The position numbers and the translations under genes were made by a program. Shown one piece after another: positions 50,510 through 62,351 of a stretch of DNA of 64,000 bases. A model generated the notes under the pieces. That model did no database searches and had not been told where the DNA came from. It was given only the letters and a program-made list of their open reading frames with translations. Positions within the stretch are counted from its first letter, which is position 1. Every line of letters begins with the position of its first letter. The DNA is taken from the NCBI GenBank assembly GCA_029706075.1, contig JAINUG010000305.1:248001-312000 (forward strand), given 5' to 3'. Origin of the DNA: Aldrovandia affinis (lineage: Eukaryota; Chordata; Actinopteri; Notacanthiformes; Halosauridae).

Positions 50510-50881
50510 GGCGGCACGGTGGTGCAGTGGATAGCACTGTCGCCTCACAGCAAGAAGGTCTCGGGTTCGAGCCCCAGGCCTGGGGCCTTTCTGTTCGGAG
50601 TTTGCATGTTCTCCCCGTGTCCGCGTGGGTTTCTTCTGGGTACTCCGGTTTCTTCCCACAGTCCAAAGACATGCACGTTAGGCTAATTGGAGAGTCTAAA
50701 TTGCCCGTAGGTATGAGTGTGTGAGTGAATGGTGTGTGTGCCCTGCGATGGATTGGCGACCTGTCCAGGGTGTATTCCTGCCCGGACGGTCTGTGCATGC
50801 TGGGATAGGCTCCAGCCCCCCCCCGCGACCCTGATCAGGAATAAGCGGCTTAGACAATGGATGGATGGATGGATGGATGGA
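50510..50881 (+). mobile_element. tRNA-derived SINE with (GGAT)n tail inserted in another SINE
   Basis: This is the common fish repeat beginning GGCGGCACGGTGGTGCAGTG (box A region) with box B GGGTTCGAGCCCC. It continues through GAGTTTGCATGTTCTCCCCG, CCACAGTCCAAAGACATGCA and TCTAAATTGCCC, and ends in a (GGAT)n tail at about 50861-50881. A 10-bp target duplication TGTAATTGGC lies at 50500-50509 and 50882-50891, so both ends of the insertion are defined. Confidence 0.8.
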
Positions 50882-50955
50882 TGTAATTGGCTACTAAATT
50901 GGGAGAAAAACTGGGCTTTCCAAGAAAGGAGGGGGGGTTAACATTTTTTTTTTAA
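50882..50955 (+). mobile_element. SINE family 1, copy C, 3' end resumed after insertion
   Basis: TGTAATTGGCTACTAAATTG followed by GGAGAAAAACTGGG continues the element interrupted at 50509. It has the same sequence as the corresponding end of copy B. An A/T-rich tail follows. Confidence 0.7.
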
Positions 50956-53079
50956 CTGCATGTGTAGGTGTCTGTGAATGAAGAGGAAGCGGCTTTGAAT
51001 CCTGCCCAAGAAATTCACAAAAGCTGCCGGTCTCTTTTCATAATTCTGCTACACGAGATGATACCATCCATTGGCAGCAGGCCAGTTTATAGTTTTGAAA
51101 TCCATTTAGCTTGGGCAGGGTGTGGACAGCTCATGGTTGCCATGGCTTGATTGGCACCTAATGCGTAGGTGTCCAAACGTTGCAGCCAATTGGCCACAAT
51201 AATACAGAAATGTTATAAAGCAATTAAAGTGTTAGCAGGTGTATTGGGGGGACCCAAAAGAAGGGCAGGTGCGACCCTGGCTCCTCAGACCAAAATAATT
51301 TGCAGATTGAGCGCAGATAGCTACAGAATCTGGATTTGAAAGACTCCTAAGGCAGACTGCATGCTCTCAAGTGAGGTGTTATCCTTATCTTTACCTTGGC
51401 TTTTCCTCAACACTTTCCTTTGAAACCACGTGTCTGCATTCCAGCGTCAAAGGAAAGGTTCAAAGAGAATATATAGATAAATACACCAGCTGTCAGAGAG
51501 AAATACATATTCACTCAAATTCAGATCACAGCCTTGCCTGGCTCTTCTATTTTTTTATTTTGATGAGTTTTTTTGTGTATACCCCGAATTAGATTTATTC
51601 TTCAGAAATATGAAATTTGTTCATCCAATCTGGAATCATTACAGACATGTCCATATAATTAGAGGTTTTATCTTTGTTCTTATTGATGGATTATCTCCAT
51701 CTGGTACACTGCATGTTGGATTTCAATATCTTCGCAGATCTGGTTAGCATTTTCACACCCGATGCACCACAAGCGAAGGTCACTGAATCTCAATAACAAA
51801 GCAGGCTGCAGGAGACAATGAAAACGAATCTGCAACCAAAAAAAACAAAGCACACACACACACACACACACACACATTGCGGGGAAAGTTTGTATTGCAG
51901 TGTTGCTGAATCAATCAAATAGCTGACAGTCTAAAACATCACTTCAAAAATGCTTCAGTCTGCAAAAGGGGCTTGGCAGCTCTCTATCGTGACTATGATC
52001 TGTCCCTTATTGCTTCTCTCCAGATAATCCCCCAGATTTAAAAGAGAGACAGGGGACGGGACAGCAAGCGAAACATTGGCAGCACAATCAAACTCTTCAT
52101 CCTCAAGAGCAGTACCTCAGTCAGTGACAGCTCTTTGGTGTTGCCAGAATCAGTCCGCTCCATCATATAATGTGGCCTAAACAGTGGCAAACAACATTTA
52201 TCTGGTTTTAACGCATTTTCAGTGGATTATATCAGTGTGGCCGAGCTATGTCAGAAACCTTCCTAGTTCCTCCTACAATAGGGTTGTGGGTATGGTTCTG
52301 GTCTGTTAATGCATGGCAGAGAGAAAGCACAATACCACACAATTAACTTTAAAACTATATAAGGCATTGGTTCAGTTCATATTTTGGCATGCTGTTGCGT
52401 AACGCCTGTGTAAATCTCATTTAATCCCGCATGCCCTTTCCTCCATAATGCAGAATGTGAAGCTGCTGCGTGTGTAAAATATTAACGGCATGTGCGGTAC
52501 TTCCTCCTGACATGTTTTCACTGTCGCTAAAATGGCTGCAGATTATAGACTTAAAACTGCACGGGGTGGGTCGCGGAGAGAGTCACCTACGTGTCAACAG
52601 AATGGGCTTCTTCTGCACAGCTGGTTTCTTCGGGGGGGGGGGGGGTGTTGGAGTTGTTTTCAAAGTGATGGCAGCGGGGAATCCCGTGGGACACTCGCGC
52701 GCTGGAGAGCGGCTCCGAACCCGGATCGAGGGACGCAACCCCGAGACAGTGCCCAAAGACAACGCGCTACCTAATGTTTAAAAACAAACGAACGCATTCG
52801 CCGAACAAACAGCAGGAAACGCAGCAGGTATTGTTGAACAATTTCCACATGGCCTTAGGCAGGAATTGAAAGTATGTTGTCATTGTGATGTAGATTCTCG
52901 CGTGGGTGTAATATGTATGAAGCGCTCGGTGAGTACAGCTTTGTGCTAACCCATCTGTATATAAAGTAGTACTTTAAAAGTATTATTCATTAGATGTTTT
53001 ATTTAGCCTTGCTATTTCTTTATTTTTGTCATTTGCAGGACACTCCGGCATAGCCCGCAACAGGCATGCTTCTTCCCTT
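50956..53079. other. Upstream flank of the semaphorin promoter
   Basis: Unique sequence becomes GC-richer from about 52550, with a G14 run at 52632-52645 and CpG-rich sequence at 52680-52745. This may be the outer part of a CpG island that continues to 53240. Confidence 0.4.
51848..51876. repeat. (CA)n microsatellite
   Basis: A run of about 13 CA units. Confidence 0.9.
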
Positions 53080-53240
53080 CTTGGGTGGGCGGGACTGGGG
53101 GCGGTGGCAGTAAAGGTAAATCCCCGCCCCCGGGGGCGTGTCTTCCGCGCGCGAGAGCATTGCATCCACCTGCCAGCGCGCTTCCCCAGTAGTCAGGAGC
53201 GCCACAGTCAAAGCGCAGCGTCCGAGACCGTCAAACGCGG
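53080..53240 (+). promoter_or_regulatory. GC-rich, CpG-rich promoter-like block
   Basis: GC-rich sequence with many CpGs stands out in an otherwise AT-rich window. It carries GC boxes of Sp/KLF type: GTGGGCGGGAC at 53085-53095 and the nearly palindromic CCCCGCCCCCGGGGGCG at 53122-53138. A CGCGCGCG-type run follows at about 53146-53153. No TATA box is seen, so it would be a TATA-less CpG-island promoter for the exon ending at 53528. The call rests on composition and position only. Confidence 0.45.
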
Positions 53241-53528
53241 GCAAACCGATAAGATCACAAGGAATAATACTTTTTCTCGTGAACAAGTGGAATTGTTTTC
53301 AACCGTCTCAAATAAAAAAAGCACAATCCCACAACTGTAAATTGGAGCAGAGATTCCACCAGCGTTGGTGAATAGCAAGCCTTGGATGAGCATTATTGGC
53401 TGAGGAATTGTACAGGATTGCAACTTTGGAAAGAAAGCAAGACAATTTTCATTGGATTCTGATGATTGCCTTCTAAATGACTTTTATGAGTGGAATCGAA
53501 GTACTTTGTGGTGGGAAGTAACAAACAG
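53160..53528 (+). other. Candidate non-coding first exon of the semaphorin gene
   Basis: The segment lies directly downstream of a CpG-rich, GC-box block and ends in a strong donor, ACAAACAG|GTAACT, at 53528/53529. The next good acceptor on this strand leading into coding sequence is 58356/58357, which implies a 4.8-kb first intron. A non-coding first exon followed by an ATG-bearing second exon is usual for SEMA3F-type genes. The 5' boundary is a guess because no TATA box or initiator decides it. An AG acceptor at about 53037 means this could also be an internal UTR exon. It holds three short upstream ORFs (53386-53403, 53462-53476, 53477-53521). Joining it to the coding exon is inference. 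Confidence 0.4.
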
Positions 53529-54099
53529 GTAACTACTTTGATTGTAGTGTGCTATGGTAATTGAAAATGCAATATCATTTTCGAAACGCTATTTATTTTT
53601 GAGTTAACAGATATTTATATTCTGTTGGGCTGTTTAACAACCGTTCACTTGGTATTTAGAGCGCTTAAGATTGTGGTAAACTGGTTACCTAAATGGAAAA
53701 AAAAATACAAATAATTATGTTTGCTGTCATGTTATCATTATTACATTGGAGTATGGATATACACAGGTGAAGGTAAGTTCGCCTCTTCTAAAGCAGTTTA
53801 AAATATTTGAACGTGTGTACATTTGGTGTACATTCTGAAAGGACGAGCTGATTTTAAATGCATATTTTTGTTGTGTTCATTTATTTCCATCTACTCTAAA
53901 GGCTGGTAGTGACAGTTCTGAGAATGCAATTTGCGTGTGCATGGCACATATACAGCAGTGTGTCCTTTTTGTGCACGGAAATTGCTTAAATCAGTGTCGA
54001 GTTTGGGTCTGACCACAGGCTACGCTTTTATTTTTAGCTTGTCAGGTCAGTACATTGAGGTTGTCAAACTATGTTGACTGCACAAATATATTCGTCAAA

Positions 54100-54224
54100 A
54101 GTCGTTGGGGGGGCATAAGTGGCTCTGCAGGCATTTCCATAAGTCCTCGCGCGGCGCGGTTCCCCTGGAACGCCGACCAATCGCTGTCGCTCGGCGCGAT
54201 CAAAAGCCGAGTCGCGCGCAGCAG
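54100..54224 (+). promoter_or_regulatory. Second CpG-rich block with CCAAT box and donor (possible alternative first exon)
   Basis: A short CpG-dense stretch (GCGCGGCGCGG near 54150) contains ACCAATCGC at about 54176-54184. It ends in a donor-like GCAG|GTAGAA at 54224/54225. It lies 0.6 kb inside the proposed first intron and could be an alternative promoter/first exon of the same gene, or an unmethylated intronic island. There is no coding evidence. Confidence 0.25.
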
Positions 54225-55622
54225 GTAGAAGCGTGTAGCAAACTATTACATTCTGACAAATTCTGTCTAAGATTAGTACGAGTGAGAACATTTCAAGCTC
54301 TTCTTTCTATGTTACCCCGGTGTTGCATGTTGATAAACTTAAGCGTGCCCGAGACAAAATGGTTAAACTTATTCAAACTCGCGTATGTGGTTTTAAAAAT
54401 AACTGCCAAGAATGTGTGCATCTATCTGAAATTACATTAGCGTGATTAATTAACGCCTTTTGTGAGAACATTGGAAAGGAATGTGCTGCGTAAGGCTGGG
54501 CTATTCCCAAGCCCATCCCCGATATCTCGCTTCAGTCGAGCGCTGTGTATAGAATGATTACGTTTTAATGGTCGTTTCTCGAGAATGACATGTGGAGGAT
54601 AGTACCAGCAATTTGAAACGTGGAACGTTAATCATGGTGTGTTCGTGTCCATACGTAGTTTGACAACGATTAAGAAGAAGTTCGCGTACTTTGCTATCTA
54701 GAGGTAACCCACGTATTGTTTTTACGCAGCGAGATAATGGGGAAGTTCACGCTCAGAGCGTTGCCAAGGGGTTCGGGGTTTAGATTTGGAACACGATCTT
54801 CTGCTCTGAGTTGTAGCTTGACCTGATAGCCCGCTGACCTACGTTTACAAGCGGAACAGCACCGTGCCGGGAGGATTAAGTAGCCAAAAACATGTCTTAA
54901 AGCAGGCTTTATAGCCATTCAACGCTTAAATCACATGTAATGACATTCCTGGTGCAATGTTTTGTGAAAAGTTGGTTATTTGAGTAAAACGCCAAGTGTG
55001 GAATGCACCAAGAGGATGAAAATGCACTCATTGTGTAATACATTATTTATACAGGCTACATAACGTCCAGCTGACGTTATGTAGATAAATACAGGGGGGT
55101 CAGCACCGGACAAGGGGAAAATATAGTATGTAATTAAACTTTGTAAGAATTGTGACACGTGTTAGACAAAAGGGCAAAGCATTATTTCCAGTTTTGTTCA
55201 AACATTTCTGTTGTCCCTGGCACCTGTAAGATTATTATTATGCGTATATTAGATTCTGTGTTCACTATACAATCTATACTGCATTTTGAAACGTATGTAA
55301 ATATATTAGCTATACTTTTCGATTGTAATGAGCTATTCTTAGAGATAGCAATGTTTTTTGTGTCGTGCGTAAAATCAATGTGATTAACTGTAAAAGTAAG
55401 TTTTATGATTATGTATGTGATTGGTTTATCTGTTTTTAACTATTATATCGATTTTGACTGAAACCAATGGCGTTATTAGCATTTTTGTTTTAGTATGAAC
55501 AGGCAATTTTAATTTTAATTTTAATGAAGATACATTAAAATATTAGGTTAAAAACAATATTAGATGAAACATTTCTTTGACGTTTCTTGTTGCAAGTAGA
55601 AAAGATCTGGGTCCGCTTTTAT

Positions 55623-55663
55623 ACACACACACACACACACGTGTGTGTGTGTGTGTGTGTGTG
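55623..55663. repeat. (CA)n(GT)n palindromic microsatellite
   Basis: A CA run (55623-55640) directly joins a GT run (55641-55663). This is a perfect inverted repeat with 18-bp arms, followed by a GA-rich tract to about 55722. Confidence 0.9.
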
Positions 55664-57349
55664 AGAGATAGAGAGAGTGAGGGAGAGGGAGAGAGAGAGG
55701 GAGTGAGAGAGAAGGAGAGAGAGCGTGCGTGTGTTTGTTTGAGTATTACGATAGTTATTTTCACAGACCCGTTTTGAATCCGCAGTGGTACATTGATTTC
55801 CTACATCTGTCTCAGTTTTCTTAAGTTTAAATGACGGTGTCGCCCAACAATTGCCAACCAGAACAGAAATGTGAAGCGCTATGGTCGTTGGGATTTAGCA
55901 AGAAACCAATGGTGCATATTTTAAAAACTATTTAAATAAACGATGTTAAAATAAATATGTAGGGTAGTTGTAGAGCTTCTCTGTTTAAAAAAAACGATTT
56001 GACATGGTATATTAAGCCACGTCGGTCCTCGTTTTACCTATAGGCTACAAGGCAGTCCAGTGTAAGTGTCTGTAAATGTTATTTTGGCGTTTGCCATTAA
56101 ATATTATTTGAATCTAATGGATATTGTTCACCTGAATGACTTAGAGAGTATTGTTTTATAATAAAGCTCTCTCTAAAGAGCCATTGTGGTAAATTCCCCA
56201 CTGCAACTAAGTAAATACTTTGACATGCACTATAAACTGTATTTGTAATGAAAGAATACCACTGATTAGATGATATCCAGAGCTTTGTTACAATTACAAC
56301 TTTTCCAAGCTGAATACTCCTTTGTCCGTTGTATTTTGCTATTTTGGAAATGGCCTTAAAATGTGGAAATGTATACATTATCACATTTATTTGTATGTCC
56401 ACTGTCAAAGAAAGGGCAGTTTTATTAAATTATTATTATGCATTTTTTGTCAATTGTTCATTATGTTGTCTATTGTACATTTGATCTTGAGCATGTGTGG
56501 TAATCAAGCTTTGACATTGAATAAACAGTTGGATAGCTAACAAATGGCTTGCAAATAGCCGTGGATTGAACAGCTGGTTTCAATTTCATCGGTTCGTTCT
56601 GACCACGGAACACGATCCTTTCTCTTTCGCTCTGAAGCTCTATAATTCTTCCTCGTTCACCTCCATCCTCTTCCTCTGTGTTATGATGACCAGTCGGGGG
56701 CCTCCGTTCTTATTATGCTCATTTCCTGCCCTGAAGCAGTTTTACCACATAATCAGCTTCCGACTGAAAATGCTGTGCGGTCATGACAAAGTTGATTGCC
56801 ATGTGTCACATGATGTCAAAATAGAAGGATCAAAAGAGAAAACAGATGCGGGTTAAATAACAATGCATTTGAAGCATCGCACGGTGTGAGTAAGGTGGGC
56901 GTGATGGTTTATTCACAGCATTTCTATACAGATGTGTGGAGTAATTTCCTGTGCAGAGGTGGGAGTGGGAGAGCAGCATTGTTTAGGTGGTGCATTGCTG
57001 TGGCTGCAATGCTGGTGCTGACCGTGGGTGGTTGTTTGAGCCGCTGCCGGGGTCTGGAGACGTCTCCTCTCTCCCAGTCGCCCCTGTGGGAGAGAGGAGA
57101 GGGAAGGAGGGAAGAGCGGGTCCTGGCAGCTCCTAACACTGCCTGATGTGGGCCGTGTGCGGCGCCGTTCACACCTGCCCTGTCGCGCTCACCGTCACGG
57201 AGGGAGTACAAGAGACGGGGGAAATGTAATACGATGTGACAGTAGAGACCTTGGAGATATCTTGAGGAAGAGCGAGTGGGTATGGTATGAAAGGCAGGGA
57301 AAGAAAAGATGCAGATGCTGAGGTGGTCACGCTCTCACGTGTGTGTGTA

Positions 57350-57530
57350 AGGGTTAAAAGGCTGGCAAAGGTTGCAGGTTCAATTCCCAGATGGGGTACT
57401 GCCCTTGGACCCTAGTGGGAAGCACTCGACATGAATTGATCCAGTATGTTTAATATTTAGCTGTATTAATGCATCATGTGTAAAATGTAAGCTATACAAT
57501 AATAATAATAATAATACAAAAAGAATGAAC
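57350..57530 (+). mobile_element. Decayed SINE related to the one at 32766-32980
   Basis: Box B region GCAGGTTCAATTCCCAGATG, GGGTACTGCCCTTGGACCCT and AAGCACTCGACATGAATTG match the minus-strand SINE at 32766 in order. The end TGTGTAAAATGTAAGC leads to an (AAT)n tail. Box A is lost. It lies in the proposed first intron of the semaphorin gene. Confidence 0.5.
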
Positions 57531-58356
57531 CAATTTAATAATGATGCAAATGAATAAAAGGTTAGGCTGTATTTGGGCTGAATTTCTTAGACATCATTGT
57601 GTTGTGCCTCATTTTGAGGAATCCCAGCTTTACAGCAGAGCACTGTGTTGCTTTGAACTGGGAGTCTTTACCTGGACAGCCTAATGCCATGACGGTAATG
57701 ACCAGAGACAGTAATTTGCTGCTTGTTGTCTTTGAAGTCAAATGCTCCGTCTCCCCCTCAGAGGAGAGGTCAAAGGGAAATAACAGACCTTAAGGGCGAA
57801 GACGGCGGTACTGCGGATCTGCAATAAATCTGCTTTGAGAGAGGCGCTGAAATGATGTATTTAGGTGAGGAGGAAGCGGTAAAGTGCAGGAATGGACCTG
57901 GGGTGTAAAGAATAGCATAATGAGAGAGAGAGGGAGGGAGGGAGAAAGAACAAGAAAGGGAGAGAGACGGATAGGGCAGTGGCCATGGTTCACTTTTGGC
58001 AAGACGCTTGTGCCGCTTGAGCGTTGGCCTAATCAAACCCTGGTCAGACTCATTCCTGCTCTACTGCATATTTGGAAAAAGGTAATTGGTCAAAAATGGT
58101 TCCAGATCTGGGTCAGCAAAATGTCTGCATTTCTTCTCTCAAAGAGAAATCCTTTCAATGTCAGTGTGGATACATCTTGCGATTGTAAAGCAAAAGGGTG
58201 TAATGCCGAGGTGACAGTGTAACAGTCATGGGAGATGCCTTGGAGACCCATCCCATGCAGTTGTCCTGCAGGTTAGACACAGAGGCGGTTCTGTAAGGGG
58301 CTGTGATTGTGAATAATGATAGGTAGACTTGACTAAGTCTTGCTCCTCTCCTTCAG

Positions 58357-58398
58357 AGACCCAGGATCCTCCTCTCTGTGTCTGGAAGCGGACGGACC
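58357..58398 (+). other. sema3f: 5'UTR part of the first coding exon
   Basis: Forty-two bases lie between the 3' splice site (polypyrimidine run then CAG at 58354-58356) and the semaphorin ATG. No upstream ATG occurs in this piece. The acceptor implies at least one upstream non-coding exon, for which the best candidate ends at 53528. Confidence 0.55.
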
Positions 58399-58510
58399 AT
58401 GCAGGCGGACGGACTGCGGTCGGTGCAGACCCTCCTTCTCCTGGCCGTCTGGGCCCTGGGGTCCCAAGGGGAACTCCTCTCCGCTCCACGAATCTTCCTC
58501 TCCTTCAAAG
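58399..58510 (+). CDS. sema3f: First coding exon of a class 3 semaphorin, probably Sema3F (partial)
   Basis: This is the amino-terminal coding exon of a secreted axon-guidance ligand; class 3 semaphorins signal through neuropilin/plexin receptors. The exon runs from an acceptor at 58356/58357, which follows a C/T-rich tract ending in CAG, to a donor AAAG|GTAGGG at 58510/58511. The ATG at 58399 has A at -3 and follows 42 nt of exon 5'UTR. It encodes 37 residues plus one base, so the intron is phase 1. Residues 1-24 form a signal peptide with a LLLLAVWALG core. They are followed by SAPRIFLSFK, the start of the Sema domain. Family members read PR-x-x-LS-(F/Y)-K/R-E/D here, and Sema3F has LSFKE; the split G of the next codon fits that E. 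Downstream Sema-domain exons are not in the window. Class 3 is likely; assignment to 3F over 3B/3G is inference. An in-frame GTG at 58378 is not the start. Confidence 0.66.
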
Positions 58511-59513
58511 GTAGGGATGGTGCCTTCGCCCCAAACGTCTTTGTGGTTCCTCTCGTAGGGTCTCATCTTAGCAGTGGCTATTTCCTAGCATTTCAGAGAG
58601 CTCTGTGGCTACGGAGCATAAAGGGCGATTAAATGCATTCCCTGTTGGGAGGCGATTAATCATACTGTACATTCTCTGATCGGCTTTTTCAATGAACGGG
58701 GAGATGGAGGAGAGAGACACATGTTGCGCACTGCAGCCATCTCCTTAAGCAGACAAAGCATTTCTAATTCCCCCCCTTAAATTCCCTGGCAAGGATCATT
58801 ATAGCAGCTGTGTCTTCTCCAGGAGGTAGTAAAGTGTGGTTAGAAGAAAAGAAAAAAAACGACTTCTTGGCTCCACTGCCGGCCCACAGCTCCACGCTGT
58901 GAATCTCCGTATGTAGAGAACACGGTCCATAGTAAACACAACGCTTTCCTCGCCCCCTTGGTCCCTTTTTCATTGTTTTTTTACATTCAAGGTCAACGTC
59001 CCCTCCAAATGGGAACAATTATCACGTAAAACAAACCGTGCATACCAAACACGCTATTTAGGAAATAAAATATTGTTGGCTTGGTAGTGCGTAATAAATA
59101 GGGGAAGGTGTTCTCCCAGTGAGCATGAATGGGGTGCATGAGGCAGAGGCATGCCTCCAGCTACGACTGCATGACTTGCGCTCCATCGGAGGTGCGGATT
59201 GGCGGGGTGGTGGGGAAAGGTCGATTTCGGTGTGGGATTACATGGCGTGAATGGCAGGATCAGCGTAGCAGAGCGATATCCCCTCATCTCGCCATGTACT
59301 AGTCACAGAGCAGAGCAGAGCTGGGCTACCGTAGAGAACAGGAGAGGACTGGGAGCGCAGGGGGGAAAGCGAGCGAGCGAAACCCGATTTCATTAAGCCA
59401 CTGTAGCTCTCTATTAAAGGCTTTCTGCAGTCAAGTTGGATTTAACACTTTACTGGGCATGCATCCAGAGCTCAGAATATCTTTCTTACTTTTGCAGTTT
59501 GGCTTGAGAAATA

Positions 59514-59604
59514 TCTCTCTGTCTCTCTATCTCTCTGTCTCTCTGTCTCTCTGTCTCTCTCTCTCTGTCTCTCTGTCTCTCTGTCTCTCTGTCTCTCTGT
59601 CTCA
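59514..59604. repeat. (TCTCTCTG)n array
   Basis: About eleven copies of an eight-base unit, lying in the proposed intron after the first coding exon. Confidence 0.9.
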
Positions 59605-62292
59605 CACACAGAATGAGATCATATCTCCCCAGGGGGGCTCCACTATAGAAAATATAGGGTGCATTTACATGGTATGAAAACTACAATTATGTGTGTACCT
59701 GAAATGTGTTTAAGTTGTGTTGCATTTGGGGAGCCAGAATCTCTACAGGCACCATAAGGAGGCGAGGCATTAGTTGAGTGTAGAATTGCTCCTGTGCAAT
59801 GTTAGTTCTCTCGCTTACCTTGTCTTTTTTCCCCCAGCCTTAATCAAGTAGGATTTCACAGTCTGCTGATTCTGAATTGGCAAAGCTCCAGAGTTGTCAT
59901 TTTCTTTTTAATTTCTTTTAATCGAGAGTTTTTGTTTTTTAATTGGTTTTTGAGGGAATCTTCGCTTGACAGAGCAGCTGGCCTTTTCAGCAACTGGAAT
60001 GCAAGATTTGCTGCTCATTTGCTAATGTTCTAATTTTCTCTTGAGGGGGAGGTAATAGCTTTTTAAGTTGCCCGTATTGAATTTTTATTGACCGTTGTAT
60101 CTAGGTAGTGTAATTCATTTTAAATAGAAAAGATTGTTCATGCTTTGAGGATTCGGGACACCCGGGGTTTGGAAACAGATTTAGAAACTATGTCGAACCC
60201 CAAGAAATCATGCATTATTGCTTTCTGATCATTAGGTTCCAGTTTTTACAGGTTTCGCTTCTCCCAGTTGTCACAGCAACGGCAGAAATGCATTCATGGC
60301 AAGCTTCTGCACATACTGTTTGCTACACATTCTTTGTTTCAAAATGTACGATACGTCCTTCTGGGTCCATACATTCTTTATGAGATGCACAAAAGCGACG
60401 TCCTCCATCCAGTTACATTGACGTGGCAATCCGACAGCCGACTAAATTCCCTGGTAAAACTAGCTGGTCTGTCGCTCAACACAGAGGTTAAAACATTGAC
60501 CCCTTAAACCAGAAGCACTTGTGTCTGCCATCAAACAGACTTGGCTCTTGTAATAAGCCGGGGCTATCCTGTGCAGACTAAATGGGGACCATCTTTATTG
60601 TTCTTTGAGCTCTCCCAACTTAGACCCCAGAGTTGCTGATTTGAGCAGTTTTTTTCTTTTTAAATGTACTGCAGATGTCAGAACGCCTGATAGCTTCTGT
60701 AGATAGACACTTCCTGTCTACCTTGAAATTAAATAAATCATATGACCTATGTTTCCATAATTCCTCATTTTTTCCTGGGTTAATCCATTTCTGTCAAGTA
60801 TATTTGTCTTGCTGAAATATGATAAGATGTTTTTACAAGAAAGAACAAAGTGTCCTTCACTGCTGAAGGTAATGTGGAGATTGTACTTGGGTATGGCCTA
60901 CTTTGTAGTCACATTCTCATTGGAACTCATTAGTTATAGCATGGGCCAGCACTGATGGCTGTGTTTACCTTGAGAGACCTGCTTCCGAGACAGAGCTATT
61001 GTGCTAATTGTGTAAGGGATAGACTTTGGCCAGAATCTTTCCTGTGTGATTGCACTGAAGGGAGGAGGAGATTGTGGCTCAGACAGGGAAGTCGGTAAGT
61101 GAAAGGAGACTTCTGGGTAATCGATGGTCTGCTGCCTTGCATGAGGTGCTCACAGAAGGAGCAAATGAGAGTCGCCATGGAGAATCGATTGCCCCGAACC
61201 AACCGACCCGAGAGATGATGGCGTGGTCGCTCCATAAAAAGTTGGGGAAGGTGCGCCCCAGATTGATCGGGGTGGCAGGCGGAGGAATCAGAGGGACCGT
61301 TTGAAACTCTCCAGGTTCCAAGATGAACAGGGAGCAGGTCTATTTTACATGACGTTTTAATTCAATTCACATTCCCTCCCTGGATTTGGGTGTGATGTGT
61401 GTGTCTGTGTGAGTGTGCTTGGGTTATTCATTCTCCTGGCCATATATCAAAAATCTGTTTCCTCAGTATTTCTGAATTGTCCTGTCATGTGATTCGACAG
61501 CACGACTGCTCTGATTTGTCCCTTAAGGGCTTAAAGAATTGCATGCATACAATATTGCTATGGGGGAAGTGAACTGATCCACGCATGTGACCAGCTAAGT
61601 AAATTTCTACATGCAAGCCTCCGTATAAACCCATTTACAGATGACAAGGGATTTACGGGTGCAAGGCAACAGATTACTGCTCGAGTACAATGGTTTAAAA
61701 ATGCCTTTGACAAATGAATGCATTGTGGAAGAAAATACATTGAAATACATTGTTTTAATATTGACATTCCTAGAATCTTAAAGCTGCGATCTTGAATACC
61801 CATAGGCACCTGTGACATGTTTTTGGAAGGGCATGATTTCACTTTGCATGCATATTCATATTCATATCACCTGGATTTTGTAACCACAGAACCATTCTTT
61901 CTGTTTTTCTGTCAAAATTCTAGCAGGCTATTGCTGTGTGTTCATGCACTAATTGCTCCCTCGTAAGTTTAAGTTGTGTGCTCCGGCTCCAAATGAAAAA
62001 GAGGAACATTACTTGGTGGGATGTGAATAGCGCTCCAGTGTTTGTGGAAGCCCTTAAAACAGCCCCGAAGTTGGAAGCCGTCCGTGTTCACCTCCTGAAT
62101 GTTATCAACTCTGACCAGAGGAAGAGCAAATATCAGTTAAGAGCGAAGGAATGCTTGCTCAAGCACCAGTATTGTAGACTGCAATCAGATACTTAAGGCC
62201 CAAGGAAAGTAAACGAGTTGGACAGGCTGATGCAGTCATAGTAGCTAGAAGGTTATCAAGGCCTTTGCAAGGATCAGTGCTTTCCCTACCCC

Positions 62293-62306
62293 TTCTCTCT
62301 TTCTCT

Positions 62307-62347
<41 letters not shown>

Positions 62348-62351
62348 TCTT
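62293..62351. repeat. Pyrimidine (CT)n tract
   Basis: CTCTTT words pass into a pure CT run. It is followed by a short GCTGTAGGT... direct repeat (about 62352-62394). Confidence 0.85.

Larger units (their letters stand above)
53529..58356 (+). other. Proposed first intron of the semaphorin gene
   Basis: This is the region between the donor at 53529 and the acceptor at 58356. Its AT-rich unique sequence contains the CpG block at 54100-54224, a (CA)n(GT)n palindrome at 55623-55663 with a GA-rich flank, and a SINE remnant at about 57350-57530. No open frame in it is recognisable as protein. Confidence 0.4.

Noticed and set aside
58226-58566. Minus-strand frames over the semaphorin exon
   Set aside because: They are shadows; the + strand has acceptor, ATG, signal peptide, family motif and donor in register.
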